Shown: positions 1-8,211, counted from the stretch's first letter. The stretch: 64,000 bases of DNA from JAISDD01 sp031553935 (GCA_031553935.1 JAVBKS010000012.1:14490-78489); one strand, 5' to 3'. A program made the numbers and translations. The notes: generated by a model not told the origin, from the letters alone.

Positions 1-165
1 TTGAAGAAACGGACCGAGGCTATTTACGGCGAAGATAGAGCCAAAACGATTCGTTATTCTCATGAAAATATTGAAGTTCAACAACTATACAAAGAGTTTT
101 TAGGTGAGCCTTATGGACATAAAGCCCATGAATTGCTTCATACCCATTATTCTAAAAAAGACTAA
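1..165 (+). CDS. [FeFe] hydrogenase catalytic subunit, C-terminal fragment
   Basis: The reading frame is open from the window edge to the TAA at 163-165, about 54 residues, so the gene begins upstream. The tail contains YKEFLGEPYGHKAHELLHTHY (the second residue run ends just before SKKD), which is the hallmark of the iron-hydrogenase small-subunit domain that closes HydA/HndD/HymC-type [FeFe] hydrogenases. Such enzymes interconvert protons and H2 at the H-cluster. The active-site cysteine motifs lie outside the window, so the subgroup (monomeric, electron-bifurcating, formate-linked) cannot be told. The maturases hydG, hydE and hydF that would build its H-cluster lie 14 kb downstream. A strong hairpin terminator follows at 225-254. 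Confidence 0.85.
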   Translation: MKKRTEAIYGEDRAKTIRYSHENIEVQQLYKEFLGEPYGHKAHELLHTHYSKKD

Positions 166-224
166 GGTTTGTTGAATCATAATTACTCTATCGACTTTAT
201 AATTTGTGAAGTAGTTTAAATGCT

Positions 225-254
225 ACGGGGAGCGGCAAGCCTGCTCCCCGTTTT
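225..254 (+). terminator. Rho-independent terminator after the hydrogenase gene
   Basis: A 9-bp perfect stem (ACGGGGAGC / GCTCCCCGT) with a 9-nt loop is followed by TTTT. It lies 60 bp after the hydrogenase stop codon and ends that transcript. Confidence 0.85.
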
Positions 255-321
255 GCCGTGGTGTGCGGGTTCTTCTCTACAGTTTAGTAGGTATGAGATT
301 GAGTACTATTCAGAAATGATA

Positions 322-972
322 TTAAGCGGTTGCAATAGATTTGCCTAATTCATAGGCCTTGTTACAATCTTGGGGAAATATTTCTTCTCTTCGTTTTTTA
401 CGCTGGTCTTCGTTAAAGGAAGCCATATGGTACTTGCTGTAGTCAGTAACTTGTAAGGTTTCAGTAGATACCATACGTACTGAATTTCCAAAATACATCT
501 TCAATGTCATCTCGTACATTTCGAATCTATTATCATATCCAATTTTTTCGAGCATAGATTCTGAGACGTTCATCGTATAAATAAAGGCGGTTTTTTTAGT
601 TCCATTAAAGAATGATTTCGAATAATCGTCGTAGGACAAATATTGAAAAATCAATCGTTCCCAAAACGCTCGCATCATTGCGCTCACGTCGCTAAAGTAT
701 ACTGGCGATCCTAATATGAGACCGTCACAGGTATGAATAGCATCAAGCACTGGCTTTAAGTCGTCATTTGCTGCGCAGCGACCCAAGCTTTTGCCGTTTT
801 TGACTTTGCAGGCAAAGCAACTAATGCATCCTTTGTAATTCAAATCATATAAATTGATTAGTTCAGTCTGTGCGCCTGCGTCTGCTGCACCTGCAAGCGC
901 CTTACTTAAAAGAGTGTGAGTATTCCAGGTTTTTCTGGGACTTCCGTTGACAGCGATGACTTTCACATGCAT
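322..972 (-). CDS. Flavodoxin-like NAD(P)H-dependent reductase (FMN reductase family)
   Basis: A 217-residue cytoplasmic protein. The N-terminus VIAVNGSPRK is the FMN phosphate-binding loop of the NADPH-dependent FMN reductase/flavodoxin family, and GLILGSPVYF is the second flavin-contact loop. After the second strand there is a GCISCFACK segment with another Cys 11 residues later (CxxCxxCx10C); related 'iron-sulfur flavoproteins' use a compact cysteine motif here to bind a 4Fe-4S cluster, so an Fe-S cluster is possible but the spacing is not the classic one. The start was placed at the ATG at 972 because AGGAGG lies 5 nt upstream; an in-frame ATG 45 bp further up has no ribosome site. Substrate is unknown. 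Confidence 0.8.
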   Translation of the reverse strand: MHVKVIAVNGSPRKTWNTHTLLSKALAGAADAGAQTELINLYDLNYKGCISCFACKVKNGKSLGRCAANDDLKPVLDAIHTCDGLILGSPVYFSDVSAMMRAFWERLIFQYLSYDDYSKSFFNGTKKTAFIYTMNVSESMLEKIGYDNRFEMYEMTLKMYFGNSVRMVSTETLQVTDYSKYHMASFNEDQRKKRREEIFPQDCNKAYELGKSIATA

Positions 973-1147
973 TTTCCTCCTATGTGTAATAATTAGAATT
1001 GTAGCAATCATAATCAAAATTCATGTCAGGGTGTAACCGGACACGCGCACCGTGCCTAAAGAGGCAACTGAATATGCTCTAATGAAGCTATCGTAATAAT
1101 AGTAACATAATCGAAAGCAGGGGAGAAATTAGAAGCGAAAAAGCAAT

Positions 1148-1169
1148 AAAAAAAGGCTTTTTAAGCCTT
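1148..1169 (-). terminator. Terminator after tRNA-Leu
   Basis: Read on the minus strand, a 7-bp stem AAGGCTT / AAGCCTT with a 3-nt loop is followed by a run of Ts. It lies 10 bp beyond the CCA end of the tRNA gene. Confidence 0.75.
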
Positions 1170-1178
1170 AATTACGAA

Positions 1179-1266
1179 TGGTGCCCGAGACCGGGGTCGA
1201 ACCGGTACGATGTTGCCATCGCGGGATTTTAAGTCCCGTGCGTCTGCCTGTTCCGCCACCCGGGCA
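1179..1266 (-). tRNA. tRNA-Leu (anticodon TAA), CCA encoded
   Basis: The minus strand folds as a class II tRNA: acceptor GCCCGGG paired with CTCGGGC (one G-U), anticodon stem CGGGA/TCCCG enclosing CTTAAAA with anticodon TAA (plus-strand 1230-1232), a long variable arm, and the T arm GGTTCGACCCC region. The discriminator is A and the CCA end is genomically encoded (1179-1181). It reads UUA/UUG leucine codons, frequent in this AT-rich genome. Confidence 0.95.
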
Positions 1267-1287
1267 ATTTGTTTCATGCAAAATCTA

Positions 1288-1316
1288 GTTTAGCAAATTC
1301 ATATTATTTTTGCAAG
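1288..1316 (-). promoter_or_regulatory. Sigma-A type promoter for tRNA-Leu
   Basis: Minus-strand TTGCAA (1316-1311), a 17-bp spacer ending in TGC, and TAAACT (1293-1288) sit just upstream of the tRNA 5' end at 1266. Confidence 0.65.
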
Positions 1317-1363
1317 CAAAAATAATATGAATAGAGTTTATCCATAAGCAGGTTTAAGTAGCT

Positions 1364-1392
1364 TTGTATCACCTTAGGAGAAGTGCTATAAT
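1364..1392 (+). promoter_or_regulatory. Sigma-A promoter for the birA operon
   Basis: TTGTAT, a 17-bp spacer ending in TGC (extended -10), then a perfect TATAAT, 26 bp before the birA ATG. Confidence 0.75.
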
Positions 1393-1418
1393 TGCTGTAT
1401 TAATACTCTGGAGAATAA

Positions 1419-2258
1419 ATGAACAATAAGAAAATTCTAAGATTATTACGTAATCAGCCAATTAAATGGAAAAGAAGACGCCTAAATGATGGATATCAAA
1501 TAAAGTGCGGAAATAAGCAAATCTATTTGTATAGATCATTAACTTCAACTAATGATACTGCAAAGGAATTGGGTGAAAGCGGAATTCCCGAAGCAGTTAT
1601 TTGGAGCCAATATCAGCTCCAAGGGCGGGGTAGATTCACAAGATCATGGCTTTGCCCGCAACAAAAAGGTCTATTGTTTTCTATGCTGATTAGACCGGAG
1701 ATAAAAGCAAATCTATTGCCGCTCTTCACTTTGTTTGCTGCAATTATCGCCGTCAAAACTATTAAACCATTGTGTGCTTCCTTGCCTTTGGGAATAAAAT
1801 GGCCAAACGATATACTCTTGGCCGATAAGAAACTAGTGGGTATTTTAGCTGAAGCCTCATTCTCAGGGGCTAACTTGAACTATCTTGTTCTTGGAATAGG
1901 AATAAATGCTAATTTGGATTTCCGTGATTTTAGCCCCGGGCTGCAAGCAAAAAGTACTTCTATAAAAATAGAAACTGGACATTTGGTTTCAAGATTACGT
2001 CTACTTAGGAGCTTTATAGCAAACTGGGAAAGACATTATCATGAATTCCGACATAATGGTTTTGATTTTATCTTGCCTCATTGGGAAAAATGTAATATTA
2101 CCACCGGGAAGCGTGTTATTCTTAATAAGCAAGGACAGAACATTAATGGAATAGCCATTGGGATTAATGATTCTGGAGGCCTAATTATTAAAGATGATTG
2201 CGGTGATATTTATGAATTGTATGCAGAGGAAATTGAATTAGGACAGAATATGAAATAG
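1419..2258 (+). CDS. birA: Biotin--[acetyl-CoA carboxylase] ligase
   Basis: Activates biotin with ATP to biotinyl-AMP and transfers it to the carrier lysine of biotin-dependent carboxylases. The 279-residue protein shows the biotin/ATP-binding GRGRFTRSW loop near residue 69, the KWPNDIL motif near 127 and a C-terminal SH3-like barrel (from about residue 227). The first 35 residues are too short for the winged-helix DNA-binding domain of bifunctional BirA (about 320 residues), so a repressor role is doubtful; it looks like a ligase with a short N-terminal extension. GGAG lies 7 nt before the ATG, and a consensus promoter is just upstream. It is followed closely by a membrane-protein gene and cysK, probably one transcript. 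Confidence 0.9.
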   Translation: MNNKKILRLLRNQPIKWKRRRLNDGYQIKCGNKQIYLYRSLTSTNDTAKELGESGIPEAVIWSQYQLQGRGRFTRSWLCPQQKGLLFSMLIRPEIKANLLPLFTLFAAIIAVKTIKPLCASLPLGIKWPNDILLADKKLVGILAEASFSGANLNYLVLGIGINANLDFRDFSPGLQAKSTSIKIETGHLVSRLRLLRSFIANWERHYHEFRHNGFDFILPHWEKCNITTGKRVILNKQGQNINGIAIGINDSGGLIIKDDCGDIYELYAEEIELGQNMK

Positions 2259-2284
2259 TGTTATTTTTATGAAGGAGTGAAGCA

Positions 2285-2710
2285 ATGAGCAATTATTCAA
2301 TTACAGCAAAGACTAGCTACACTAATGCATGGATACCTATGCTAGTATTAATGGGAATAGCTGTGGGAGCATGGTATTTCTTGTCTCCTATTATTGCTAT
2401 GGTATTTGCATTGATTGGAGTAATTATAGCTGCCATAGGTTGGAGACGAGGCAAAAAACAAATCGGAAACAATATCGAGCTAAGTGATGAAAGCATAATT
2501 TTCTACGATAAGGTCGAAGCAAGATGTATAGCTTTCAAGGATATCAAGACAATTAAAATAAATGAAAGTTATTTTTCTCGCCCTAAGTTTAAAATAGTCA
2601 CCACCATAAATGAAATCGATCTCCAGCCTGACGACTATGAAAACTGCGAAGCTTTGAGAGAGCAACTATTAATCGCATTTGAAAAAAACGGTTGCGAAAT
2701 CACTAACTAA
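2285..2710 (+). CDS. Small membrane protein, PH-like, unknown function
   Basis: The 141-residue protein begins with a short polar stretch, then two hydrophobic helices (about residues 17-34 and 36-50) separated by a tight turn and closed by WRRGKKQ. The remaining 85 residues are a soluble, beta-rich domain (SDESIIFYDKVEARCIAFKDI) resembling the pleckstrin-homology-like tails of small bacterial membrane proteins. That comparison is by pattern only. A clear GGAGTGA ribosome site precedes the ATG. It lies 26 bp after birA and 35 bp before cysK on the same strand, so it is likely co-transcribed. No function is recognised. Confidence 0.7.
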   Translation: MSNYSITAKTSYTNAWIPMLVLMGIAVGAWYFLSPIIAMVFALIGVIIAAIGWRRGKKQIGNNIELSDESIIFYDKVEARCIAFKDIKTIKINESYFSRPKFKIVTTINEIDLQPDDYENCEALREQLLIAFEKNGCEITN

Positions 2711-2745
2711 AACTTTAAGCAATCCAAACTGAGAGAGGTTAGTAA

Positions 2746-3678
2746 ATGACGAATATAGCACAGAGCTTAACAGATTTAATTGGTAATACTCCATTACTCG
2801 AATTGAAACGGATACAGTCTGAACATGAAGTTCAAGCGCAAATAATTGCTAAGCTTGAGTATTTTAATCCGGCGGGGAGTGTCAAGGATCGGGTCGGACT
2901 AGCTCTGATTGAGGATGCAGAGGCAAAAGGCCTTATTAATAAAGCTAGTGTTATTATTGAGCCAACCAGTGGAAACACCGGTATTGGATTGGCTTTGGCA
3001 GCGGCGGTTAAGGGTTATCGTTTGATACTTACAATGCCTGAAAACATGAGCATAGAAAGGCAAAAACTATTAAGCGCCTTAGGGGCAGAAATTGTTTTAA
3101 CACCTGCAGCACTGGGAATTCCAGGAGCAATCGAAAAAGCGAACGAACTGGCATCAATAGAAGCTAATGCCTTCATTCCCCAGCAGTTTAATAATCCTGC
3201 AAACCCTGACATACATCGCAGAACAACAGCAGAAGAAATCTTGAAAGACACCCAGGGTAAACTTGATTATTTTGTTTGCGGAGTTGGAACCGGAGGTACA
3301 ATAACCGGAGTTAGTGAAGTATTAAAAGCCTATGATCCCAAGATAAAGATTGTGGCTGTAGAGCCCTCTACTTCGCCGGTATTATCAGGAGGCAAGGCTG
3401 GTGTTCATAATATTCAGGGGATTGGTACCGGCTTTATTCCCAATGTCCTAAATACTGATATCCTTGACGAGATTGCAGCAGTAGCAGAAGATGATGCCCT
3501 TAAAATGGTCAGAGATTTGGCCAAGTTTGAGGGTTTATTAGTAGGGATTTCCTCAGGAGCGGCCTTATCTGCAGCTTTGGAAATAGCTAAAAAGCCCGCC
3601 AATATGAACAAGAGAATAGTAGTTTTGTTCCCCGATTCCGGGGAAAGATATTTATCGATGGATATTTTTAATACTTAA
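2746..3678 (+). CDS. cysK: Cysteine synthase A (O-acetylserine sulfhydrylase)
   Basis: PLP enzyme that makes L-cysteine from O-acetyl-L-serine and sulfide. All family marks are visible in 310 residues: GNTPLLEL at the start, KLEYFNPAGSVKDR with the Schiff-base lysine (SVKDR), the substrate loop PTSGNTGIG, the phosphate-binding GVGTGGTITG, and a C-terminal PDSGERYLS in which the serine side contacts the PLP ring nitrogen. AGAGAGG precedes the ATG. The last 73 bp plus 7 bp of downstream sequence are duplicated 2,435 bp further on, next to the convergent QueG-like gene, which suggests that cysK and that gene were once neighbours with overlapping stops. Confidence 0.95.
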   Translation: MTNIAQSLTDLIGNTPLLELKRIQSEHEVQAQIIAKLEYFNPAGSVKDRVGLALIEDAEAKGLINKASVIIEPTSGNTGIGLALAAAVKGYRLILTMPENMSIERQKLLSALGAEIVLTPAALGIPGAIEKANELASIEANAFIPQQFNNPANPDIHRRTTAEEILKDTQGKLDYFVCGVGTGGTITGVSEVLKAYDPKIKIVAVEPSTSPVLSGGKAGVHNIQGIGTGFIPNVLNTDILDEIAAVAEDDALKMVRDLAKFEGLLVGISSGAALSAALEIAKKPANMNKRIVVLFPDSGERYLSMDIFNT

Positions 3679-3685
3679 GCTGGAG
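3606..3685 (+). repeat. 80-bp direct repeat, copy A (cysK 3' end)
   Basis: Positions 3606-3685 match 6041-6120 at 79 of 80 positions; the only difference is G at 3622 versus A at 6057. This copy covers the last codons of cysK, its stop and 7 bp beyond. Sequence similarity stops abruptly at both ends. Confidence 0.95.
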
Positions 3686-3836
3686 CACTGTAACGGTTCT
3701 CTTGGCAATTGCCGGTACTAGTAATAATAGGTAGACAAAACTTGAGAAGTTAAGTTGGTATGAAGTTCGAGTCAGATTAATAATTCTGTGAAAGGAAAGC
3801 TTGATGTATGTTTTTGTGCATTAAGTATGAAAGATA

Positions 3837-4802
3837 ATGAGTAAGCGAATTTTATATATAATGTTGGTTGTCTCGATTCTTATTTCAAATTCATTTTACG
3901 AAGCCTCCGGTTCTATTATGCAGAAGATTAAAATAATCATTGATGGAGAAATATCATATCTTTCTGAAATGATGATTTTTCGTAATGATTCAATTTATAT
4001 ACCGTTAGTTTCAGCAGGTTCTGATTTTGGATATTCAGTAATATGGGATGCCGATAAGAGGGAAGCAATTGTGACGAAATACTCAGAAACAAGTCCTGCT
4101 AATATGTTTCATTATAGTTCTTCAGATTTAGATGGAATACAACTATTTGCACTAAATAAGAATCAGTCCAATAATGATCAAATGTCAGATTTCATTTTAT
4201 CAGTTGATGGAGAAAATAAAGTGTTCAAATGGGCTGGTCAAAACATCGATAGACAGCCAATTACTTCTCTTATTAATGATAATCAACATATTGCCATTGT
4301 TACCAACACTGCTGCTGGAACAGGAATATGTGGTCAAAAGCTTTATGTTGTTGATAAAAAGTCTATGGAAGAAATCCCGGTTGATGATATTTCTGAATAC
4401 TTTAAGAACCAGGTTGAATTTTCATCAGATGACTTAAATTTTTACATGACTATGGGAGATAGAAGATGGACACTCGCAAATGATAATTTGGACATTTCTA
4501 TTGCAAATGAGTGGGCAAAAGTAAATGACGACTTGCTCAATTTAGAATCGTATAATAAACATATGATTAATCGTGCCATTCAATACCAGTCGTACTATAT
4601 AGCAGATGGAGAGAGTGTAAGGTGTATGATTGGAGTCAAAAATGAATATGGTAGCAATCAACAAGCTATAGGCGCCTTTAAATTCGAATACGTTTTCAAT
4701 GGCAACAACTATAGTATTTATAAAATGGATTTTATTAGGTTTTATGCAATTGAGGAACTAAATAAGTGGCTTAGTATGGAGGGAGCTGTAGTGGTAGGTT
4801 AA
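3837..4802 (+). CDS. Secreted protein with copper-amine-oxidase-like stalk domain
   Basis: The 321-residue protein begins with a basic start and hydrophobic core (residues 1-25) typical of a Sec signal peptide. Residues about 30-80 (KIIIDGE, SIYIPLVSAG, SVIWDADKREAIV) follow the 'copper amine oxidase N-terminal / stalk' pattern: a short strand, then a pledge of the form PLR or PL with W followed by a repeated strand. These domains are common on Firmicutes exoproteins and do not imply amine oxidase activity. The rest (residues 90-321) is not recognised. The ribosome site is weak. The gene lies inside the 2.4-kb block between the two cysK-end repeats, so it may be a later arrival at this locus. 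Confidence 0.6.
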   Translation: MSKRILYIMLVVSILISNSFYEASGSIMQKIKIIIDGEISYLSEMMIFRNDSIYIPLVSAGSDFGYSVIWDADKREAIVTKYSETSPANMFHYSSSDLDGIQLFALNKNQSNNDQMSDFILSVDGENKVFKWAGQNIDRQPITSLINDNQHIAIVTNTAAGTGICGQKLYVVDKKSMEEIPVDDISEYFKNQVEFSSDDLNFYMTMGDRRWTLANDNLDISIANEWAKVNDDLLNLESYNKHMINRAIQYQSYYIADGESVRCMIGVKNEYGSNQQAIGAFKFEYVFNGNNYSIYKMDFIRFYAIEELNKWLSMEGAVVVG

Positions 4803-5351
4803 CCGAATTCGAGAAATTGGTTACACAAGTATGGTAATCTTCTTATAGGGTAGACTACTGTAGAGTATCATAATCTTAGGTCAAGTGGACTAAATTAATT
4901 ACCGATTATTTGGATGGACATCTTCGAGAAATGTAATAAATGGAGATTTTACTAATTCGTTCTAAAAAACAATTACATATATAATGGCTGCATATTGCTT
5001 AAAATTTATGATCCTAATATAACTAAATACTGTAATAACACGACAAAACTATGCTGTCTGTAAATGAATTGCTTTCACATTAGAAAAGGTTGCTTACAGT
5101 TATGTTACTTGAAGCAGTTAAAAGAGTAGAAGAACGAGGCGAGATGGAATCAGTGTTACTTATATTCACCTACATGGTTATTTTCCTAATTACTCTTCTT
5201 AGACAGCAGAGCAAAGGTTTTTATACCTTTACTCTGCTTTTAACGAGGTGGATAATGTTGGACCAATTAATAACTCTTTTTTATTTTATTAAAAATACCC
5301 GTTTTTTAAATGCCAACAGTGTTCACATACCTCGTCGTATAACAATTAGAA
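4803..5351. other. Non-coding stretch inside the repeat-bounded block
   Basis: No convincing gene is seen in about 550 bp. The region is very AT-rich. It contains one strong hairpin with a T tail at 5205-5241. Confidence 0.5.
5205..5241 (+). terminator. Hairpin with T tail, probable terminator
   Basis: AGCAGAGcAAAGGT pairs with ACCTTTaCTCTGCT (one C/A mismatch) and is followed by TTTT. The nearest upstream gene on this strand ends 400 bp away, so what it ends is unclear; it may be a leftover of a lost gene. Confidence 0.6.
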
Positions 5352-5795
5352 TTAAGAGTAGAAAATGTGACTACCAATCGTTTTGCCGTCAGTAAATGAT
5401 TTTGAGGCAGTTCCCGAATATGCACCATTTCCATTACTCTTATTAAGATTACTAACAATGCTTTCAAGACAAAAGTATACTCTAGAACCAATGGGATTAG
5501 TTTGGCTCGACATGCTGTTTGCGATACTATAACAAGCATCATAGCAGTCATATTCTGCCTGGGTTGCACTTTTGTATTTTAATGCTACAGCAAATTGATT
5601 ACTTGAAACAATAACAGTATAGTAAGTGCTTGGCCAATTCGGCGATTGATGTCTATTTTGAGCTACGAACGCAACTCCTCTTCTTCCTTCATTAGATTGA
5701 TTACCCGCTTCTTGATAGATCATGCGTGCTAGTATTTCGACACTATCCCTATTTTGAAGCTCACTCTTATTTGATAATGTTACCATTGTTGGCAT
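5352..5795 (-). CDS. SleB-type cell wall hydrolase domain protein
   Basis: The 147-residue product consists almost entirely of one Hydrolase_2 (SleB/CwlJ) domain: ILARMIYQEAGNQSNEG with the family's catalytic-type Glu, followed by GVAFVAQNR, and ending GKTIGSHIFYS, the aromatic/His tail of the family. SleB-type enzymes are lytic transglycosylases acting on spore cortex peptidoglycan. Unlike the full sleB at 50911-51627 this protein has no signal peptide and no peptidoglycan-binding domain, like CwlJ. No clear Shine-Dalgarno precedes the ATG, so it may be a truncated or decaying copy. It lies within the block bounded by the cysK-end repeats. Confidence 0.7.
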   Translation of the reverse strand: MPTMVTLSNKSELQNRDSVEILARMIYQEAGNQSNEGRRGVAFVAQNRHQSPNWPSTYYTVIVSSNQFAVALKYKSATQAEYDCYDACYSIANSMSSQTNPIGSRVYFCLESIVSNLNKSNGNGAYSGTASKSFTDGKTIGSHIFYS

Positions 5796-6040
5796 AAAAT
5801 CTCTACTTTAGATATATTTTCCATGATTGCAATCTATGTATTTTATGAGATTTTTCGATTTGTGTGCAAATAATTTTGTAATAATGAATCTGATGCTTTC
5901 TAAATTAAGGAGGGCTGTTTAGAGTGTTTAGAGACCAAAAAAAAGGAGAAGAAGTCGTCTAGCGAGCAAGAAATGAGATCCATATAGTATTCCTGGAAAA
6001 ACAATGACAAATATTTTGAGGTTGAAAAGCCTAATGGTAA
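5796..6040. other. Gene-free spacer at the right end of the repeat-bounded block
   Basis: No gene longer than a few codons is supported. An AGGAGG at about 5910 is followed by only a 12-codon frame. The right-hand 80-bp cysK-end repeat begins at 6041. Confidence 0.5.
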
Positions 6041-6120
6041 GAACAAGAGAATAGTAATTTTGTTCCCCGATTCCGGGGAAAGATATTTATCGATGGATAT
6101 TTTTAATACTTAAGCTGGAG
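6041..6120 (+). pseudogene. 80-bp direct repeat, copy B (cysK 3'-end fragment)
   Basis: This copy encodes only the last 23 residues of cysteine synthase (ending SMDIFNT, then TAA at 6111-6113) with no start or upstream part, so it is a gene fragment. One change (Val to Ile) separates it from the live gene end at 3606-3685. Its TAA overlaps the stop of the opposite-strand QueG-like gene (6112-6110), the arrangement expected for the original junction. Confidence 0.9.
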
Positions 6121-6970
6121 TTGCACGAACAGGAATTTGGTTTTCGCATGGTACCTTAACTTGGCACTTTCCACAGCCATAGTATGGGTGCCATTTCTCT
6201 TCGGTTAGATTAACAAAAGCCGAACATATGCGGTTACTTTTGCCTTGTGTAACACTAATGGCGTCAACAGGGCAATTCATAATGCATTTTCCGCATTGTG
6301 TGCAATACTGATCATAATTATCATACTCTCTTTCATCAGCGGGAAGTCCCAAAGAAGTAATGATGCTGGTGAATCGCCCAGCGGTACCTTTTCTGGTAAT
6401 CAAGTTCTTTGATAAGCTGAATGTCCCTAAACCGCTTATGTAAGCTGCATGACGTTCTGACCAATTGCTTGAATAGATGGGTACTTTGTTCTCGTCATTC
6501 AAAGGCAGCTCTTTTTTAAAGGTAGAGTTGGTACGGGCTAAAAAGCGCGCATCAAGCAGTGGGGCCATACTCGCATAACCGAAGGACTCTATTTCAGCAC
6601 ATAAATATGAAGTCAGACAGTTAATAAACATTTGACCATCAATCCTGGCATTGAGCCACTCGTAACTTGGCCAAAAGGGGTAATTTGCATTTCCTGAGCG
6701 TATTAACCTCGAAAAGGGCAAAAAGATACTAATAACACTTTGGGCATTATTAAGCCATTCATTTGGCAGAATTAAATGTGGCCCAATTATGTGAGCTTGC
6801 TTCAGACTAGTATACTCTGGATCATCAGCTCTCGAGACGCCGATCAATGGAGAATCAAAAATCCTCATACCTACTAAAGCTGGTGATAGTGCTTGGGAAG
6901 AACTGAGATAATTGGCGGCATTGTTTTCAACATACTCGCTGACAATTCTTATTATCTCTGATTTGTTCAT
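6110..6970 (-). CDS. QueG-like 4Fe-4S protein (epoxyqueuosine reductase family)
   Basis: The 286-residue protein carries a two-cluster ferredoxin module near its C-terminus: CTQCGKCIMNCPVDAIS followed by CSAF and a second CGKCQVKVPC. An N-terminal region with YxSLKQAH and a SERHAAYISGLG segment is typical of the QueG family, where the N-terminal domain binds cobalamin and the enzyme reduces epoxyqueuosine in tRNA. It is shorter than standard QueG (about 340-380 residues, which also has a C-terminal HEAT-like part), so it is better called a QueG-like paralogue; its substrate may differ. CGGAGG precedes the ATG at 6970. Confidence 0.75.
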   Translation of the reverse strand: MNKSEIIRIVSEYVENNAANYLSSSQALSPALVGMRIFDSPLIGVSRADDPEYTSLKQAHIIGPHLILPNEWLNNAQSVISIFLPFSRLIRSGNANYPFWPSYEWLNARIDGQMFINCLTSYLCAEIESFGYASMAPLLDARFLARTNSTFKKELPLNDENKVPIYSSNWSERHAAYISGLGTFSLSKNLITRKGTAGRFTSIITSLGLPADEREYDNYDQYCTQCGKCIMNCPVDAISVTQGKSNRICSAFVNLTEEKWHPYYGCGKCQVKVPCENQIPVRATPA

Positions 6971-7084
6971 ATAATTGCCTCCGTGTATAGATTCGGTCGA
7001 TAACAGCCTTCCATGTAATTGTCTAAAAGGTTCTTATTCTTCATCAATCAGCGTATCCTTTTAAAAAATGAAAGGAGCGTAATA

Positions 7085-7273
7085 ATGCGTCTAGTTTTTA
7101 AATTCAAAGACGGTACGGTTGACAAAGTTAATATCGATAATCCATCTTTTTCTGGCCAAACAAAATTTATGGAACTGCTGCAAAAACTAATAACCGACCC
7201 AGAAGGTATTATCCAAATAGAAGATCGTATCAGAAAATTTGACGAACTCTATTCTGTAGAAATAATCATGTAG
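7085..7273 (+). CDS. Small acidic protein, unknown function
   Basis: A 62-residue protein starting MRLVFKFKDGTVDKV. The ATG at 7085 was chosen because AAAGGAGCG lies 7 nt upstream; an upstream in-frame start at 7019 has none. It alternates predicted strands and helices without membrane segments or cysteines. No family is recognised. It converges with the DUF5652-like gene, with one base between the stop codons. Confidence 0.6.
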   Translation: MRLVFKFKDGTVDKVNIDNPSFSGQTKFMELLQKLITDPEGIIQIEDRIRKFDELYSVEIIM

Positions 7274-7274
7274 A

Positions 7275-7499
7275 TTACCAGTATCTAAAACTGAATCTGC
7301 GAATATAGGTGTCACGGTAATATACCAGATATATTATTTCTAGGATTCCAAGGGTGTTTACCACCAATAATGCGAAATACCAAATATAATGGGTAAGTCG
7401 GGCTGCACGCCATAGTGCCCAGGCTTTCCAGAAAAGGGACCAAATTAATAGGGGATAAAGTACAAAAGGGTTATTAAGAATTTCAGTGATGTATTGCAA
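7275..7499 (-). CDS. DUF5652-like small membrane protein
   Basis: A 74-residue protein with two hydrophobic segments (about residues 14-33 and 39-60), a central WKAWALWRAARL and an RR-rich C-terminus. The pattern P(L/F)..W...WK..ALW.AAR.....WF..L..N..GILEI.Y is that of the small DUF5652 membrane family, whose function is not known. The start is TTG at 7499, with GGGAG 8 nt upstream. Confidence 0.7.
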   Translation of the reverse strand: MQYITEILNNPFVLYPLLIWSLFWKAWALWRAARLTHYIWYFALLVVNTLGILEIIYLVYYRDTYIRRFSFRYW

Positions 7500-7653
7500 T
7501 CAAACAACTCCCTTGATAAGTTTTATATAGTTTTCGTTAAATTAGATGATTTTTTTATTTATTCCTTGAATTTTGTGTTAACTAACTACAACTATATCAT
7601 TTTCCGTTTTATAATTAAATAAACAGAAAAGCAGATATTCGTTGGAGGGTATG

Positions 7654-8211
7654 ATGGAAAAATATAAAATCAATCGGGAAACAGCAGCCATAATCGTTAT
7701 CGATCTACAAGAAAAGTTAATGCCAGCAATGAAAGACAAAGACAAAGTAATTCGCAATACCAAAATTCTGCTCCAGTTAGCAAAAGAATTCGAATTGCCG
7801 GTTATTGTAACCGAGCAATATCCAGAAGGTCTAGGCAAGACTATACCTGAGATCAAGGAGTGCTTGCCAGAGCATGCATTAGTCGAGAAAATGACTTTTT
7901 CGGCCTGGGATCAAAATCTGCAGGAAGCACTAAAAAAAGTCGGCATGAATAAGAGCCAAACTCTTATCGTAGTCGGTTGTGAGACTCATGTCTGCGTTTT
8001 CCAAACAGTTCGCGATTTGCTGGATCGAGGGTACAATACTCATGTGGTTAGAGATGCCGTTTGTTCGAGATTCGAAGAGAATTACGAAAATGGCTTACAC
8101 CTAATGCAGTCAATGGGAGCAGTTATTACCAATACCGAAACTATTGTTTTTGATACTTTAGTCAAATCAGGTGGTGAAACTTTCAAGAAAATGTCGGCCA
8201 TGGTCAAATGA
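7654..8211 (+). CDS. Isochorismatase-family cysteine hydrolase
   Basis: The 185-residue enzyme shows the family triad: Asp in VIDLQEKLMPAM, a Lys in the middle (EKMTFSAW region), and the nucleophile Cys in VVGCETHVCV (the second Cys of GxETHxCV is the usual nucleophile). Family members hydrolyse isochorismate, nicotinamide or related amides; the bacterial group with this HVCV form is usually annotated simply as a hydrolase. GGAGG lies 5 nt before the ATG at 7654; the ATG at 7651 would be too close. It is a stand-alone gene, followed by a terminator. Confidence 0.85.
   Translation: MEKYKINRETAAIIVIDLQEKLMPAMKDKDKVIRNTKILLQLAKEFELPVIVTEQYPEGLGKTIPEIKECLPEHALVEKMTFSAWDQNLQEALKKVGMNKSQTLIVVGCETHVCVFQTVRDLLDRGYNTHVVRDAVCSRFEENYENGLHLMQSMGAVITNTETIVFDTLVKSGGETFKKMSAMVK

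Noticed and set aside
3015..3611. Minus-strand frames inside cysK
   Set aside because: Shadow frames of a well-conserved gene.
5090..5395. A 101-codon plus-strand frame with a hydrophobic N-terminal half
   Set aside because: It spans a terminator hairpin and runs into the SleB-like gene on the other strand; composition and ribosome site do not support coding.
5910..5990. AGGAGG followed by a 12-codon frame, with an in-frame TAG and more open codons
   Set aside because: Considered as recoding or a remnant gene; nothing recognisable and no SECIS-like structure, so not reported as a gene.
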